Notes: generated by a model not told the origin, from the sequence alone. 32,197 bases of DNA from Azoarcus sp. TTM-91 (GCF_012911025.1 NZ_WUEI01000050.1:1-32197), one strand, 5' to 3'; positions 17,190-27,808 are shown, counted from the stretch's first letter. Numbers and translations: made by a program.

Positions 17190-18098
17190 ATGAGTGCCAC
17201 TCCTTCCGCCGCTACCCCGGCCACCCCGGTGGCCGCGGCCCGGCCCGGCGCCGTCGCCCTGTGGTGGCGCAACCTCTGTTACGTGTTCGGCGAGAACCCG
17301 CTGTCGGCCATCGCCGCCGGCCTGTTCGTGTTCTTCATCGTGCTGGCGGCGCTGGGCCCCTGGCTGGTGCCCTACGATCCGCTGGCCTCGCATGTGGGCG
17401 ATCCGCTGTCGCCGCCCTCGGCCGCGCACTGGTTCGGCACCGACGCGCTGGGGCGCGACATCCTCTCCCGCGTCATCATCGCCACCCGGCTGGACCTGGG
17501 CATCGCGGTGGCGGCGGTGGCGCTGTCCTTCGTCGTCGGCGGCCTGATGGGCTCCTTCGCCGGCTACTTCGGCGGCTGGTTCGACCGCATCAGCACCCGG
17601 GTGTCGGACACCATCATGGCCTTCCCGCTGTTCGTGCTGGCGATGGGCATCGTCGCCGCCATGGGCAACACCGTGGCCAACATCGTGCTCGCCACCGCCA
17701 TCATCAACCTGCCCTTCTACCTGCGGGTGGCGCGGGCCGAGGTGCGGGTGCGGCGCGACGCCGGCTTCGTCGAGGCCGCCCGCCTGGCCGGCAACGGCGA
17801 GCTGCGGGTGCTGTTCCACCACCTCATCCCCAACATCCTGCCGCCGATGATGGTGCAGATCTCGCTCAACATGGGCTGGGCCATCCTCAACGCCGCCGGC
17901 CTGTCCTTCATCGGCCTGGGCGTGCGGCCGCCGGAAGCGGAGTGGGGAATCATGGTCGCCGAGGGCGCGCAGTACATCGTCTCCGGCGAATGGTGGATCG
18001 CCCTCTTCCCCGGCCTGGTGCTGATGCTGGCCGTCTTCTGCTTCAACCTGCTCGGCGACTCGCTGCGCGACCTCATCGACCCGCGGAGAAGAACATGA
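17190..18098 (+). CDS. ABC transporter permease (DppC type)
   Basis: Second membrane subunit, 302 residues. It has the N-terminal cytoplasmic tail and helix of DppC proteins, the signature HWFGTDALGRDILSRVI (about residues 81-97) and the EAA loop FVEAARLAGNGELRVLFHHL (about 192-211), followed by IPNILPPM. ATG 17190 overlaps nothing but begins one base after the stop of the upstream permease; an in-frame GTG at 17169 is less likely. Its TGA overlaps the ATG of the ATPase gene (ATGA at 18095-18098). Together with the DppB-type subunit it forms the translocation pore. Confidence 0.92.
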   Translation: MSATPSAATPATPVAAARPGAVALWWRNLCYVFGENPLSAIAAGLFVFFIVLAALGPWLVPYDPLASHVGDPLSPPSAAHWFGTDALGRDILSRVIIATRLDLGIAVAAVALSFVVGGLMGSFAGYFGGWFDRISTRVSDTIMAFPLFVLAMGIVAAMGNTVANIVLATAIINLPFYLRVARAEVRVRRDAGFVEAARLAGNGELRVLFHHLIPNILPPMMVQISLNMGWAILNAAGLSFIGLGVRPPEAEWGIMVAEGAQYIVSGEWWIALFPGLVLMLAVFCFNLLGDSLRDLIDPRRRT

Positions 18099-19117
18099 AC
18101 ATGCCTTCCAACACCCTGCTGGAAGTGGACCGCCTGGCGGTCGAGTTCCGCACCCGCGGCGGCACCGTGCGCGCGCTGGAGAACGTCAGCCTGGCGCTGG
18201 CCGAGGGCGAAACCGTGGGCCTGGTGGGCGAATCCGGCTCCGGCAAGTCGGTGCTGTCCTTCGCCGCCATGGGCATACAGGACGCGGCGGCGCGCATCAC
18301 CGCCGGCGCCATCCGCTTCGCCGGGCAGGACCTGCTGGCGAAGAAGGGCGCGGCGATGAAGGCGCTGCGCGGCCGCGAGATGGCGATGATCTTCCAGAAC
18401 CCGCGGGTGGCGCTGAACCCCATCCGCCAGGTCGGCCGCCAGATCGAGGACGTGCTGGCGCGCCACACCGACCTGCTGCCGGCCGCCCGCCGCGCCCGCG
18501 CCATCGAATGCCTGGCCGAGGTGCGCATCCCCGACCCGGAGCGGCGCTACGCCGCCTATCCCTTCGAGCTCTCCGGCGGCATGTGCCAGCGGGTGATGAT
18601 CGCCATCGCCCTGGCCTGCAAGCCGCGCCTGCTGATCGCCGACGAACCCACCACCGGGCTGGACGTGACCACCCAGGCGGCCATCATGCGGCTGGTGCGC
18701 GAGCTCTCCGCCGAGCGTCGCATGGCCACGCTGCTGATCACCCACGACCTCGGCATGGCGCGCGAGTACTGCGACCGCATCGCGGTGATGCACGCCGGCC
18801 ACATCGTCGAGGTCGGCCCCACCGAGGCGCTGTTCGCCGCCCCCCGCCACCCCTACACCGAGCGCCTGATCGCCGCCACGCCGGTGGGCGCCGCCTCGCT
18901 CGCCGAGCTGGCCGCCATCGACGGCAACCTGCCCGACCTGCGCCGCAACGATCTGCCGGCCTGCCGCTTCGCCGAGCGCTGCCCGCGCCGCGGCGCCGAG
19001 TGCGAACGGCCGCTGGCGCTGGCGCCGGCCGATGGCGCGTCCGCCACCCACCTCATCGCCTGTCACCGCCCGCTCACCGCCGCTGCCACGGAGGCCCGCC
19101 ATGCCGCATTTGCTTGA
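18095..19117 (+). CDS. ABC transporter ATP-binding protein (DppD type)
   Basis: First ATPase subunit, 340 residues. Walker A GESGSGKS (45-52), signature LSGGMCQR (from 159), Walker [13 protein letters not shown] with Asp183, and the switch histidine in ITHDLG are all present. The C-terminal oligopeptide/dipeptide extension carries the cysteine-rich segment [14 protein letters not shown], typical of DppD/OppD proteins and thought to bind an iron-sulfur cluster in some members. Start ATG 18095 overlaps the upstream stop; ATG 18101 is two codons in and has better spacing to GGAGAAG. The end overlaps the next gene by 17 bases. Confidence 0.92.
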   Translation: MNMPSNTLLEVDRLAVEFRTRGGTVRALENVSLALAEGETVGLVGESGSGKSVLSFAAMGIQDAAARITAGAIRFAGQDLLAKKGAAMKALRGREMAMIFQNPRVALNPIRQVGRQIEDVLARHTDLLPAARRARAIECLAEVRIPDPERRYAAYPFELSGGMCQRVMIAIALACKPRLLIADEPTTGLDVTTQAAIMRLVRELSAERRMATLLITHDLGMAREYCDRIAVMHAGHIVEVGPTEALFAAPRHPYTERLIAATPVGAASLAELAAIDGNLPDLRRNDLPACRFAERCPRRGAECERPLALAPADGASATHLIACHRPLTAAATEARHAAFA

Positions 19118-20093
19118 GGCGATTTCGCTGAAGCGCCTGTTCCCGGTCAAGAAGGACGGTCAGACCCGCCAGCTGCACGCGGTGGATGGCATCGATTTCC
19201 ACATCGCCCCGGGTGAAACCGTGGGCCTGGTGGGCGAGTCCGGCTGCGGCAAATCCACCCTGGTGCGCCTGCTCACCCGCACGCTGGACCCGAGCGACGG
19301 CCAGGTGCGCTTCCGCAACCGCGATATCGGCCTGGTGCGCTCGCGGGCGATGGCGCTGCACCCGCAGCGCAAGGACATCCAGATGGTGTTCCAGGACCCC
19401 ACCGACAGCCTCAACCCGCGCTACACCGCGCGCCAGACCATCGCCGAGTCGGTGCGCTTGCTGTGCGGCCTGCGCGGCGCCGAAGCCGCCGCCCGGGTGG
19501 AAGAGGCCGCCGGCTGGGTGGGCCTGCCGCTGGCGCTGCTGGACCGCTATCCGCACCAGCTCTCCGGCGGCCAGAAGGCGCGCGTGGGCATCGCCCGCGC
19601 CATCGTCAGCCGGCCGGCGCTGCTGGTGCTGGACGAACCGACCGCGGCGCTGGACGTGTCGGTGCAGACGGTGATCCTGCAGCTGCTGGAGCGGCTCAAG
19701 CAGGAACTGCAGATGAGCTTCCTGTTCGTCTCCCACGACCTCAACGTCGTCCGCCTGCTGTGCGACCGGGTGCTGGTGATGTATCTCGGCCGGGTGGTGG
19801 AGGCGGGGCCGACCGATGCGGTATTCCATACGCCTGCGCACCCCTATACTCGCGCCCTGATCGCTTCGCTGCCCGGTGGTCTCGCCGGCGGCCAGGCCAG
19901 CGCCGCCGACCTGCTGGTGGGCGGCGATCCGCAAAGCCCGATAGACCCCGATCCCAACCGCTGCCACCTGCTCGGCCGCTGCCCGCGCGGGCTGGCCCGC
20001 TGCGGCGAGGTCGGGCCGCAACTCGAAGACATCGGCGGCGGCCGCCAGGTCGCCTGCCACTATCCCGCGGTGGTGCAACATGTCCGACAGTAA
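19101..20093 (+). CDS. ABC transporter ATP-binding protein (DppF type)
   Basis: Second ATPase subunit, 330 residues. Walker A GESGCGKST (from residue 45), Q-loop in MVFQDP, signature LSGGQKAR (from 154), Walker B LLVLDEPTAALDVS and switch histidine in VSHDLN are intact. The C-terminal part again has a cysteine cluster (CHLLGRCPRGLARC). ATG 19101 follows GGAGG-like ACGGAGG and lies inside the upstream gene's last 17 bases. The stop overlaps the GntR start by 14 bases, showing that regulator and transporter are made from one message. Confidence 0.92.
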   Translation: MPHLLEAISLKRLFPVKKDGQTRQLHAVDGIDFHIAPGETVGLVGESGCGKSTLVRLLTRTLDPSDGQVRFRNRDIGLVRSRAMALHPQRKDIQMVFQDPTDSLNPRYTARQTIAESVRLLCGLRGAEAAARVEEAAGWVGLPLALLDRYPHQLSGGQKARVGIARAIVSRPALLVLDEPTAALDVSVQTVILQLLERLKQELQMSFLFVSHDLNVVRLLCDRVLVMYLGRVVEAGPTDAVFHTPAHPYTRALIASLPGGLAGGQASAADLLVGGDPQSPIDPDPNRCHLLGRCPRGLARCGEVGPQLEDIGGGRQVACHYPAVVQHVRQ

Positions 20094-20787
20094 GTCCGCC
20101 GCCGGCAAGGCCAACGCCCTGGCCGGCCAGATCTACCAGCGCCTCAAGGACGACATCTCCAACTTCGCCCTGCTGCCCGGCGACCGCTTCACCGAAACCG
20201 AGATGGCCGAGCGCTACGGCGTCTCCCGCACGCCGGTGCGCGACGCCCTCTACCGGCTGGAGCGCGAGGGCTATCTGCAGGTGGCCTTCCGCAGCGGCTG
20301 GAGCGTGCGCCCCTTCGACTTCCACCGCTTCGACCAGCTCTACGACCTGCGCATCGTGCTGGAGCTGGCGGCGGTGGCGCGCATCTGCGAATCCGAACAG
20401 CCGGCCGACCTCTCCGCGCTGCAGGCCATCTGGTCGGTGCCGCGCGAGCAGCGCCTGGCCGACGGCAAGCAGGTCGGCGAGCTGGACGAAGCCTTCCACC
20501 AGGGCCTCATCCTCGCCACCGGCAACCTGGAGATGGCGCGGGTGCACCAGGAGGTGACCGACAAGATCCGCATCGTCCGCCGGCTGGACTTCACCCGCGC
20601 GCCGCGCATCGACCTCACCTACGACGAGCACCAGGAAGTGCTGCGCCTGCTCACCCAGCGCAAGGCTGCCCAGGCCGCCATCAACCTGCGCTCCCACATT
20701 GAGGCCAGCAAGGCCGAGGTGCACAAGATCACCCTGCACATGATCTACGAGGCGCGCCAGCGCGGGCTGGTGGGCGCCGCCGGTTGA
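20080..20787 (+). CDS. GntR-family regulator, FadR/FCD subfamily
   Basis: A 235-residue regulator. The winged helix-turn-helix occupies about residues 14-78 (LAGQIYQRLKDDI, TETEMAERYGVSRTPVRDAL, LEREGYLQV). The C-terminal all-helical FCD domain (about 88-215) holds likely metal or ligand residues in DEAFHQGLI and the late histidines YDEHQEV and LRSHIEA, the usual Asp/His set of metal-binding FCD domains. The start lies within the DppF-type gene (14-base overlap), so it is the last gene of the operon. It is the natural candidate to bind the palindrome at 12461-12488 and release it when the transported compound or a metabolite is present. Confidence 0.93.
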   Translation: MSDSKSAAGKANALAGQIYQRLKDDISNFALLPGDRFTETEMAERYGVSRTPVRDALYRLEREGYLQVAFRSGWSVRPFDFHRFDQLYDLRIVLELAAVARICESEQPADLSALQAIWSVPREQRLADGKQVGELDEAFHQGLILATGNLEMARVHQEVTDKIRIVRRLDFTRAPRIDLTYDEHQEVLRLLTQRKAAQAAINLRSHIEASKAEVHKITLHMIYEARQRGLVGAAG

Positions 20788-20805
20788 GCGCCGCCCCGGC
20801 GGCGC
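20788..20805 (+). terminator. GC hairpin directly after the operon
   Basis: GCGCCGCC (20788-20795) and GGCGGCGC (20798-20805) form a tight stem beginning at the base after the GntR stop codon. There is no T-run, so it may be a weak or factor-assisted stop. A second small stem (CGCAGCA/TGCTGCG, 20869-20890) lies further on in the same gap, before the convergent transporter gene. Confidence 0.4.
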
Positions 20806-20966
20806 GGTCTGGCGCCGTCGAATTGCGCCGCACCGCGTGAGGGCTGGCTGCGCCGCGGGCCGCGCCCACGCAGCAAGACGCCCTGCTGCGCCTGAGCCGC
20901 GGCATATCGGCTATGTGAAAGCCGGGGCGCGCGAGGCTTTGGCGTGGGGCGTGGCGGTGGGCCCGC

Positions 20967-21482
20967 CTATGAGCGCCCAGCAGAAGACGCCGGGCCAGGC
21001 GCGGAGGCTGCTGGCGAACTGCTCATCTGCACGACGACCATGCCCAGCAGGATCAGCGCAATGCCCGCCACCCGCCACCCGCCGGCAGGCTTGGGCGCCA
21101 GCCCCATCAAGCCATGGTGGTCGATCAGCAGCGATGCCAGCATCTGACCCGCGATCACGCTGACGATGAAGCCGGCTGCGCCCAGCCTGGGCGTCAGCAT
21201 GAGCGCGGCGGTGATATATGCCACGCCAGCCACACCGCCCAGCCACCACCATGCCGGCCCCTGTGCCGCAGTACCCAAAGCCGGTGCCGGGACGCGCATC
21301 AGCATCATCAAGGGCAGGACGACGAGCACGCTGACCCCCAGCGAAGCCAAGGTGGCCCACAGCGGATGCCCCAGTGCCCGTCCCAAAGCGGCGTTGCTCG
21401 CGGCTTGAAAGGGCACGGCAGCCCCCGCCGCCACGGCAATCGCCATTGGAAGCACGGCGGAAAAAGTAGATGGTCCCGGCAT
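20967..21482 (-). CDS. DMT-superfamily transporter, YdcZ type
   Basis: A 171-residue hydrophobic protein with about five membrane segments (for example VLPLMMLM, WWWLGGVAGVAYITAALML, VAGIALILLGMVVVQM), matching the YdcZ (DMT_YdcZ) family of small drug/metabolite transporters, whose members are about 150 residues and may act as pairs. I place the start at ATG 21482 because GTGAGG lies nine bases upstream; an ATG at 21512 adds ten polar residues and has no site. It is divergent from a LysR gene whose start is 95 bases away, which probably controls it. The tail (SSSPAASAPGPASS) is low complexity. Substrate unknown. Confidence 0.85.
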   Translation of the reverse strand: MPGPSTFSAVLPMAIAVAAGAAVPFQAASNAALGRALGHPLWATLASLGVSVLVVLPLMMLMRVPAPALGTAAQGPAWWWLGGVAGVAYITAALMLTPRLGAAGFIVSVIAGQMLASLLIDHHGLMGLAPKPAGGWRVAGIALILLGMVVVQMSSSPAASAPGPASSAGRS

Positions 21483-21577
21483 ATGGAAACGCCTCACTGA
21501 GAATGAAGACATGGCGCATGCTCGGGTATCTGTCTGCTGAATGGAAATTCTTAATCTGCCTGGATATCATTCGTTTC

Positions 21578-22501
21578 ATGGATGATCTCCGGCGCATTGA
21601 CCTCAACCTGCTGCTGACGCTTCATGCCTTGCTGGCGGAAAAGCACGTCACCCGGGCAGGGTTGCGCCTGCACAAAAGCCAGCCGGCGGTCAGCCACGCG
21701 CTGGCCCAGTTGCGGGAGACATTCAAAGACCCCTTGCTGACCCGGCGTGGCGCAGGCATGGCCTTGACGCCGCGCGCCCAGGACTTGCTGCTCCCCCTGG
21801 AGGCGGCTCTCCAGCAGCTCAACGGGCTGCTGCACGAGGGGGCTTTCGACCCTGGCCAGGCGGTGCGCCGCTTTCGCCTTGCCATGTCCGACTATGCGGC
21901 CCATCTCGTTCTGCCAACGCTGGTAAAACGGTTGCGCGATCAGGCTCCCGGCATCGACATGGTTGTATGCCAGGCCAGTCGTGAAGCCATGCTGGCCCAA
22001 CTCGCGGACGGCGAGATCGACCTGGGCCTCGGCGTGTTTCCGGACACCGCGAGCGGCATCGTCGTCGAAACCCTGTTCGAGGAGCACTTCGTCAGCGTTG
22101 CCGACAAGCGCTCGCTGCCGCCGCGCGGCACGCTGGCGCTGGACGCGTGGCTGGCGCGTCCGCATGTGCTGGTCGCCACGAGGCCGGATACCGAAAATGA
22201 AATCGACGCCGCCCTGGCCGCTCAAGGGCGGCGCAGGCGCATTGCGCTGGTCCTGCCGCACTGGCGCGCTTCGACCGAAGTGCTGGCGGGGACCGATTTG
22301 ATCCTGACCGTTGCCAGCCGCACGCTGGATCTGGTGCCTGATGACCAAGGGCTGACGCGCTTCACGCCGCCATTCGCGCTGCCCGGCTTTGCATTCCAGC
22401 AAGCGTGGCATGCGCGTCGAGATGCCGATTCTGCCCATCACTGGTTCAGAAGCGTAGTCATGGATTGCAGCCGGCCCATCCAGCAGGTCGCGAGGAAATA
22501 G
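21578..22501 (+). CDS. LysR-family transcriptional regulator (NodD/PcpR-like)
   Basis: A 307-residue LysR regulator of the branch with the N-terminus 'DLRRIDLNLLLTLHALLAEK'. Helix-turn-helix at about residues 22-48 (VTRAGLRLHKSQPAVSHALA), then the effector-binding domain (about 92-300). ATG 21578 is the family start; upstream in-frame codons run through the divergent promoter region. Divergent to the YdcZ-type transporter gene, a classic LysR arrangement. The gap holds GAAT-N4-ATTC at 21539-21550 and is visibly richer in A and T than the surroundings, but I could not fix a T-N11-A box. Confidence 0.92.
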   Translation: MDDLRRIDLNLLLTLHALLAEKHVTRAGLRLHKSQPAVSHALAQLRETFKDPLLTRRGAGMALTPRAQDLLLPLEAALQQLNGLLHEGAFDPGQAVRRFRLAMSDYAAHLVLPTLVKRLRDQAPGIDMVVCQASREAMLAQLADGEIDLGLGVFPDTASGIVVETLFEEHFVSVADKRSLPPRGTLALDAWLARPHVLVATRPDTENEIDAALAAQGRRRRIALVLPHWRASTEVLAGTDLILTVASRTLDLVPDDQGLTRFTPPFALPGFAFQQAWHARRDADSAHHWFRSVVMDCSRPIQQVARK

Positions 22502-22652
22502 GCGGCCTCATACCGAAGGGCCGCGCCGGCGCCCCATCTCCCGGGGAGACCCGCCCTCGCGCGCCGTCGCGGCAAGCTGCTGGCCCGGCCGCCCCGGCAC
22601 CCGACCGGGCCCATTTCCATGCTGCCGACGCGGCTATCACTCAAATGTTTTT

Positions 22653-22682
22653 TTGACAAGTGAAAAGTGGCGATACTATGAT
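22653..22682 (+). promoter_or_regulatory. Sigma-70 promoter of the regulator-cioAB operon
   Basis: TTGACA (22653-22658) is a perfect -35 and TATGAT (22677-22682) a five-of-six -10, with an 18-base spacer, in an AT-rich island of this GC-rich window. Transcription would begin near 22689, about 40 bases before the first ATG of the operon. This is the clearest sigma-70 promoter in the window. Confidence 0.75.
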
Positions 22683-22693
22683 CCAGATCAAAT

Positions 22694-22711
22694 TTTCAAA
22701 GTTTTTTGAAA
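22694..22711 (+). promoter_or_regulatory. Candidate operator of the GbsR-type regulator
   Basis: TTTCAAA-GTTT-TTTGAAA is a perfect 7-bp inverted repeat starting about 5 bases after the predicted transcription start, and a further TTTGAAA copy follows at 22712-22718. An imperfect outer extension pairs AAATT with AATTT. The position would let a bound repressor block the promoter, most simply the product of the first gene acting on its own operon. Confidence 0.5.
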
Positions 22712-22730
22712 TTTGAAAAGGACCAGAAAT

Positions 22731-23369
22731 ATGTCGCCACTGATTCAGTCCTTCGTCCTCCACTTCGGTGAGATGGGCAGCCGCTGGGGCATCAACCGCA
22801 CCGTCGGCCAGATCTATGCGCTGCTCTACGTCTCGGAAAAGCCGCTGAACGCGGACGAGATCGCCGAAGAGCTGGCCTTTTCCCGCTCCAACGTCAGCAT
22901 CGGCCTGAAGGAACTGCAGGCGTGGCGGCTGGTTAAGCTGCAGCACTTCCCCGGCGACCGCCGGGAGTATTTCTCCACGCCGGAAGACGTCTGGGCCATC
23001 TTCCGCCTGCTCGCGGAGGAGCGGCAGAAGCGCGAAGTGGAGCCGACGCTGACCATGCTGCGCGGCGCGCTGATGGAATCCCCCGCCAATGCCGCCGAGC
23101 GCCACGCCCAGGCGCGCATGCAGGCGATGTACGACCTCATCGAACTCATCACCAGCTGGTTCGCCGAGATCCAGAAGCTGGACGCCGAAACCCTGCAGCG
23201 GCTGATGAAGCTGGGCTCGCGGGTGCAGAAGCTGCTGCAGATCACCCAGTCCCTGGCGCGCTTCACCCACCGCGACGGCGGCGACAAGGAGGCGAAGGCG
23301 GAAAGCCGCGCCGCCCGGCCGGACGAGGACGATCCCGGCGCCGGCGGCAGCGAAGGGGGGGCACGCTGA
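22731..23369 (+). CDS. GbsR/MarR-type transcriptional regulator
   Basis: A 212-residue regulator of the GbsR branch of MarR-like proteins. The winged helix-turn-helix spans about residues 15-85 (INRTVGQIYALLYV, NADEIAEELAFSRSNVSIGL, then the wing HFPGDRREYFSTPEDVW). The rest is helical, rich in charged residues, with a disordered-looking Ala/Asp/Gly tail. ATG 22731 has AAGGA at 22718-22722; a TTG at 22713 is in frame but would overlap the operator. The TGA overlaps the ATG of cioA (TGATG), so the regulator is translationally coupled to the oxidase, and it is probably its direct regulator. GbsR relatives otherwise control osmoprotectant genes; a redox or metal signal here is only a guess. Confidence 0.87.
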   Translation: MSPLIQSFVLHFGEMGSRWGINRTVGQIYALLYVSEKPLNADEIAEELAFSRSNVSIGLKELQAWRLVKLQHFPGDRREYFSTPEDVWAIFRLLAEERQKREVEPTLTMLRGALMESPANAAERHAQARMQAMYDLIELITSWFAEIQKLDAETLQRLMKLGSRVQKLLQITQSLARFTHRDGGDKEAKAESRAARPDEDDPGAGGSEGGAR

Positions 23370-24712
23370 TGGACCTCGATCCTGTCGTCCTGGCGCGCAT
23401 CCAGTTCGGCGCCAACATCACCTTCCACATCCTCTTTCCCACCATCAGCATCGCGCTGGGCTGGGTGCTGCTGTACTTCAAGCGCCGTTACGACCGCAGC
23501 GGCGACGAGGCGTGGATGGACGCCTACGGCTTCTGGGTCAAGGTGTTCGCGCTCACCTTCGCCCTCGGCGTGGTCAGCGGCATCACCATGAGCTTCCAGT
23601 TCGGCACCAACTGGCCGGGCTACATGCAGACGGTGGGCAACATCGCCGGGCCGCTGCTGGCCTACGAGATCCTCACCGCCTTCTTCCTGGAGGCCACCTT
23701 CCTCGGCGTGATGCTGTTCGGCCGCCGCCGGGTGTCGAACCGGGTGCATACGCTGGCGACGCTGCTGGTGGCGCTGGGCACCACCGCCTCGGCGTTCTGG
23801 ATCCTGGTGCTGAACTCCTGGATGCAGACGCCGGCCGGCTTCGAGATGGTGGACGGCCAGGCCATCATCACCGACTGGTGGGCAGCGGTGTTCAACCCCT
23901 CGCTGCCCTACCGGCTGACGCACATGCTGATCGCCTCCGGCCTCACCGCCTCCTTCCTCGTCGCCGGCCTGTCGGCCTATCGCCGGCTGAAGGGCGATGA
24001 GTCCGGCGGCGTCACCCGGGCGCTGCGCACCGGCGTGTTCGCCGCCGCCCTGCTGATTCCGCTGCAGATCGTGGTTGGCGACTTCCACGGCCTCAACACC
24101 CTGCATCACCAGCCGGCCAAGATCGCCGCGGTGGAAGGGGTGTGGGAGACCGAGCGCGGCGCGCCGCTGACGCTGTTCGCGCTGCCCAACGAGGCCGGCC
24201 GCCGCAATGACTACGCCATCGTCGTGCCCAAGCTCGCCAGCCTCATCCTGACCCACGAGTGGGATGGCGAGATCCGCGGCCTCAACGAGTTCGAGGGCGC
24301 CCATCCGCCGGTGGCCAAGGTGTTCTGGGCCTTCCGGGTGATGGTGGGCGTGGGCATGCTGATGCTGGCCTGTTCCTGGTTCGCCGCCTGGCAGCTGCGC
24401 CGCGGCCGCCTGTCGCGTGGCGGCCTGCGGCTGCTGGTGGGCATGACCTTCTCCGGCTGGGTGGCGACGGTGGCCGGCTGGTACGTCACCGAGATCGGCC
24501 GCCAGCCCTGGCTGGTGCAGGGCGTGCTGACCACCGCCGACGCCGCCGGCGCGGTGCCCGCCGGCATGATCGCCACCTCGCTGGCGATGTACCTCACCCT
24601 CTACGTGGCGTTGCTGCTGGCCTACGTCTCGGTGCTGTTCCACCTCGCCCGCAAGGCCGGCAAGCCAGACCCGGCTGCCGCCCGCTATCTCGCCAAGGAG
24701 ATGCCGCAATGA
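23369..24712 (+). CDS. cioA: bd-type quinol oxidase subunit I, CioA type
   Basis: Catalytic heme subunit of a cytochrome bd-family oxidase that oxidises quinol and reduces O2 to water in the inner membrane. Heme ligands and proton-path residues are in place: His20 (b595/d axial region), Glu100 and Glu108 in EILTAFFLEATFLG, His185 in THMLIASG and Met325 in FRVMVGVG, plus GRQPW. The His185-Met325 distance is about 67 residues shorter than in E. coli CydA, and the 447-residue length agrees: this is the short-Q-loop, cyanide-insensitive (Cio) class. It overlaps the regulator stop by one base and the cioB start by four bases (ATGA). Confidence 0.94.
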   Translation: MDLDPVVLARIQFGANITFHILFPTISIALGWVLLYFKRRYDRSGDEAWMDAYGFWVKVFALTFALGVVSGITMSFQFGTNWPGYMQTVGNIAGPLLAYEILTAFFLEATFLGVMLFGRRRVSNRVHTLATLLVALGTTASAFWILVLNSWMQTPAGFEMVDGQAIITDWWAAVFNPSLPYRLTHMLIASGLTASFLVAGLSAYRRLKGDESGGVTRALRTGVFAAALLIPLQIVVGDFHGLNTLHHQPAKIAAVEGVWETERGAPLTLFALPNEAGRRNDYAIVVPKLASLILTHEWDGEIRGLNEFEGAHPPVAKVFWAFRVMVGVGMLMLACSWFAAWQLRRGRLSRGGLRLLVGMTFSGWVATVAGWYVTEIGRQPWLVQGVLTTADAAGAVPAGMIATSLAMYLTLYVALLLAYVSVLFHLARKAGKPDPAAARYLAKEMPQ

Positions 24713-25719
24713 CGCCCGAGTACTGGTTGCCGGTGGTGTTCGCCGGCCTGATGGCCATCGCCCTGCTGGCCTATGTGATCCTCGACGGCTACGACCTCGG
24801 CGTCGGCCTGCTGCTGCCGCTGGGCGACGAGGAGGAGAAGGATCTGATGATCGCCTCCATCGGTCCCTTCTGGGATGCCAACGAGACCTGGCTGGTGCTG
24901 GGCATCGGCCTGCTGCTGGTGGCCTTTCCGCTGGCCAACGGCATCATCCTCGGCGCGCTCTACCTGCCGGTGGCGGCCATGCTCGCCGGCCTGATCCTGC
25001 GCGGCGTGGCCTTCGACTTCCGCGTCAAGGCGCAGGACAGCCACAAGCCCTGGTGGAATGCCACCTTCGCCGCCGGCTCGCTGATCGCCGCGCTGGCGCA
25101 GGGCGTGATGCTGGGCCGCTTCCTCACCGGCTTCGCGCCGGGCGCCGCCGCCTGGGCCTTCGCCGCCCTGGTCGCCATCGGCCTCACCGCCGGCTATGCG
25201 CTGCTGGGCGCCGGCTGGCTGGTGATGAAGAGCGAAGGTCGGCTGCAGGCGCGGGCGCTGGCCTGGGCGCGGCCGGCGGTATGGGGCGCGGCGCTGGGCG
25301 TGGCGGCGGTGTCGGTGGCGACGCCGCTGGTGAGCGAGCGCATCGCCGCCAAGTGGTTCGAGCTGCCGGAGTTCTTCCTGCTGCTGCCGGTGCCGGCGGC
25401 CACGGTGGCGCTGTTCGGGGTGCTCGTCTTCAGCCTGCCGCGGCTGGCGCGGCGCCAGGCGGCGGGCAACGACAATGGCTGCTGGCTGCCTTTCGCCGCA
25501 GCCATCGGCATCTTCCTGCTCGCCTTCCACGGCCTGGCTTACAGCGTGTTTCCGCAGATCGTCATCGACCAGCTCGACATCTGGCAGGCCGCCGCCCATC
25601 CGCAGGGGCTGAAGGTGATCCTGGCGGGCGCGCTGGTGGTGCTGCCGGCCATCTTCGCTTACACCGCGTTCGCATACCGGGTGTTCTGGGGCAAGACGCG
25701 GGAACTCTCCTACCAGTAG
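24709..25719 (+). CDS. cioB: bd-type quinol oxidase subunit II, CioB type
   Basis: Structural partner of CioA, 336 residues with about nine membrane segments. The N-terminal family signature YVILDGYDLGVGLLLPL (about residues 21-37) and the following GPFWDANETWLVLGIGLLL (51-69) are typical of CydB/CioB. ATG 24709 overlaps the cioA stop, so the two subunits are translated in a coupled way. No cydX-like small third subunit or cydDC pair immediately follows; instead the operon ends at a strong terminator (25737-25779). Confidence 0.94.
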   Translation: MTPEYWLPVVFAGLMAIALLAYVILDGYDLGVGLLLPLGDEEEKDLMIASIGPFWDANETWLVLGIGLLLVAFPLANGIILGALYLPVAAMLAGLILRGVAFDFRVKAQDSHKPWWNATFAAGSLIAALAQGVMLGRFLTGFAPGAAAWAFAALVAIGLTAGYALLGAGWLVMKSEGRLQARALAWARPAVWGAALGVAAVSVATPLVSERIAAKWFELPEFFLLLPVPAATVALFGVLVFSLPRLARRQAAGNDNGCWLPFAAAIGIFLLAFHGLAYSVFPQIVIDQLDIWQAAAHPQGLKVILAGALVVLPAIFAYTAFAYRVFWGKTRELSYQ

Positions 25720-25736
25720 AATCGTCAGTTGTGAAA

Positions 25737-25779
25737 ACCGGGGGCGGGCTCCACAAGGGCTCGCCCCCGGTCGTTTTTT
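25737..25779 (+). terminator. Strong intrinsic terminator after cioB
   Basis: ACCGGGGGCG (25737-25746) pairs perfectly with CGCCCCCGGT (25762-25771), and the stem is followed by CG and six T (25774-25779). This ends the regulator-cioAB transcript and separates it from the ABC exporter gene. Confidence 0.88.
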
Positions 25780-25837
25780 CGCCGCCGCGGCCCTTTTGAA
25801 ATCCGCCTGCCGCGCGGCGCTGCCGGAGACTTGCCCC

Positions 25838-27706
<1,869 letters not shown>

Positions 27707-27765
27707 GTCGTGGGGCGGCAGGAAGTGCCGCCCTGGTGGCGGTGAAGCTGCCCGGCAAGTGCCGC

Positions 27766-27808
27766 GGGCGGGAGATTCAGCCCTGTCACAGCGCTGAATC
27801 TCCCGCCC
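27766..27808. terminator. 16-bp perfect hairpin between convergent genes
   Basis: GGGCGGGAGATTCAGC (27766-27781) and GCTGAATCTCCCGCCC (27793-27808) are exact reverse complements around an 11-base loop that can itself pair (CTG/CAG). It lies between the ends of the exporter gene and the minus-strand ATPase gene. There is no T-run on either side, so it is a bidirectional stop or message-end stabiliser. Confidence 0.65.

Noticed and set aside
20788..20966. Small open frames in the gap after the GntR gene.
   Set aside because: No ribosome-binding site or recognisable protein; the gap is explained by hairpins between convergent genes.
22582..22611. GGCCCGG...CCGGGCC stem after the LysR gene as a terminator.
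   Set aside because: Seven pairs around a 16-base loop and only a weak ATTTCC after it; such pairings are common by chance at this GC content.
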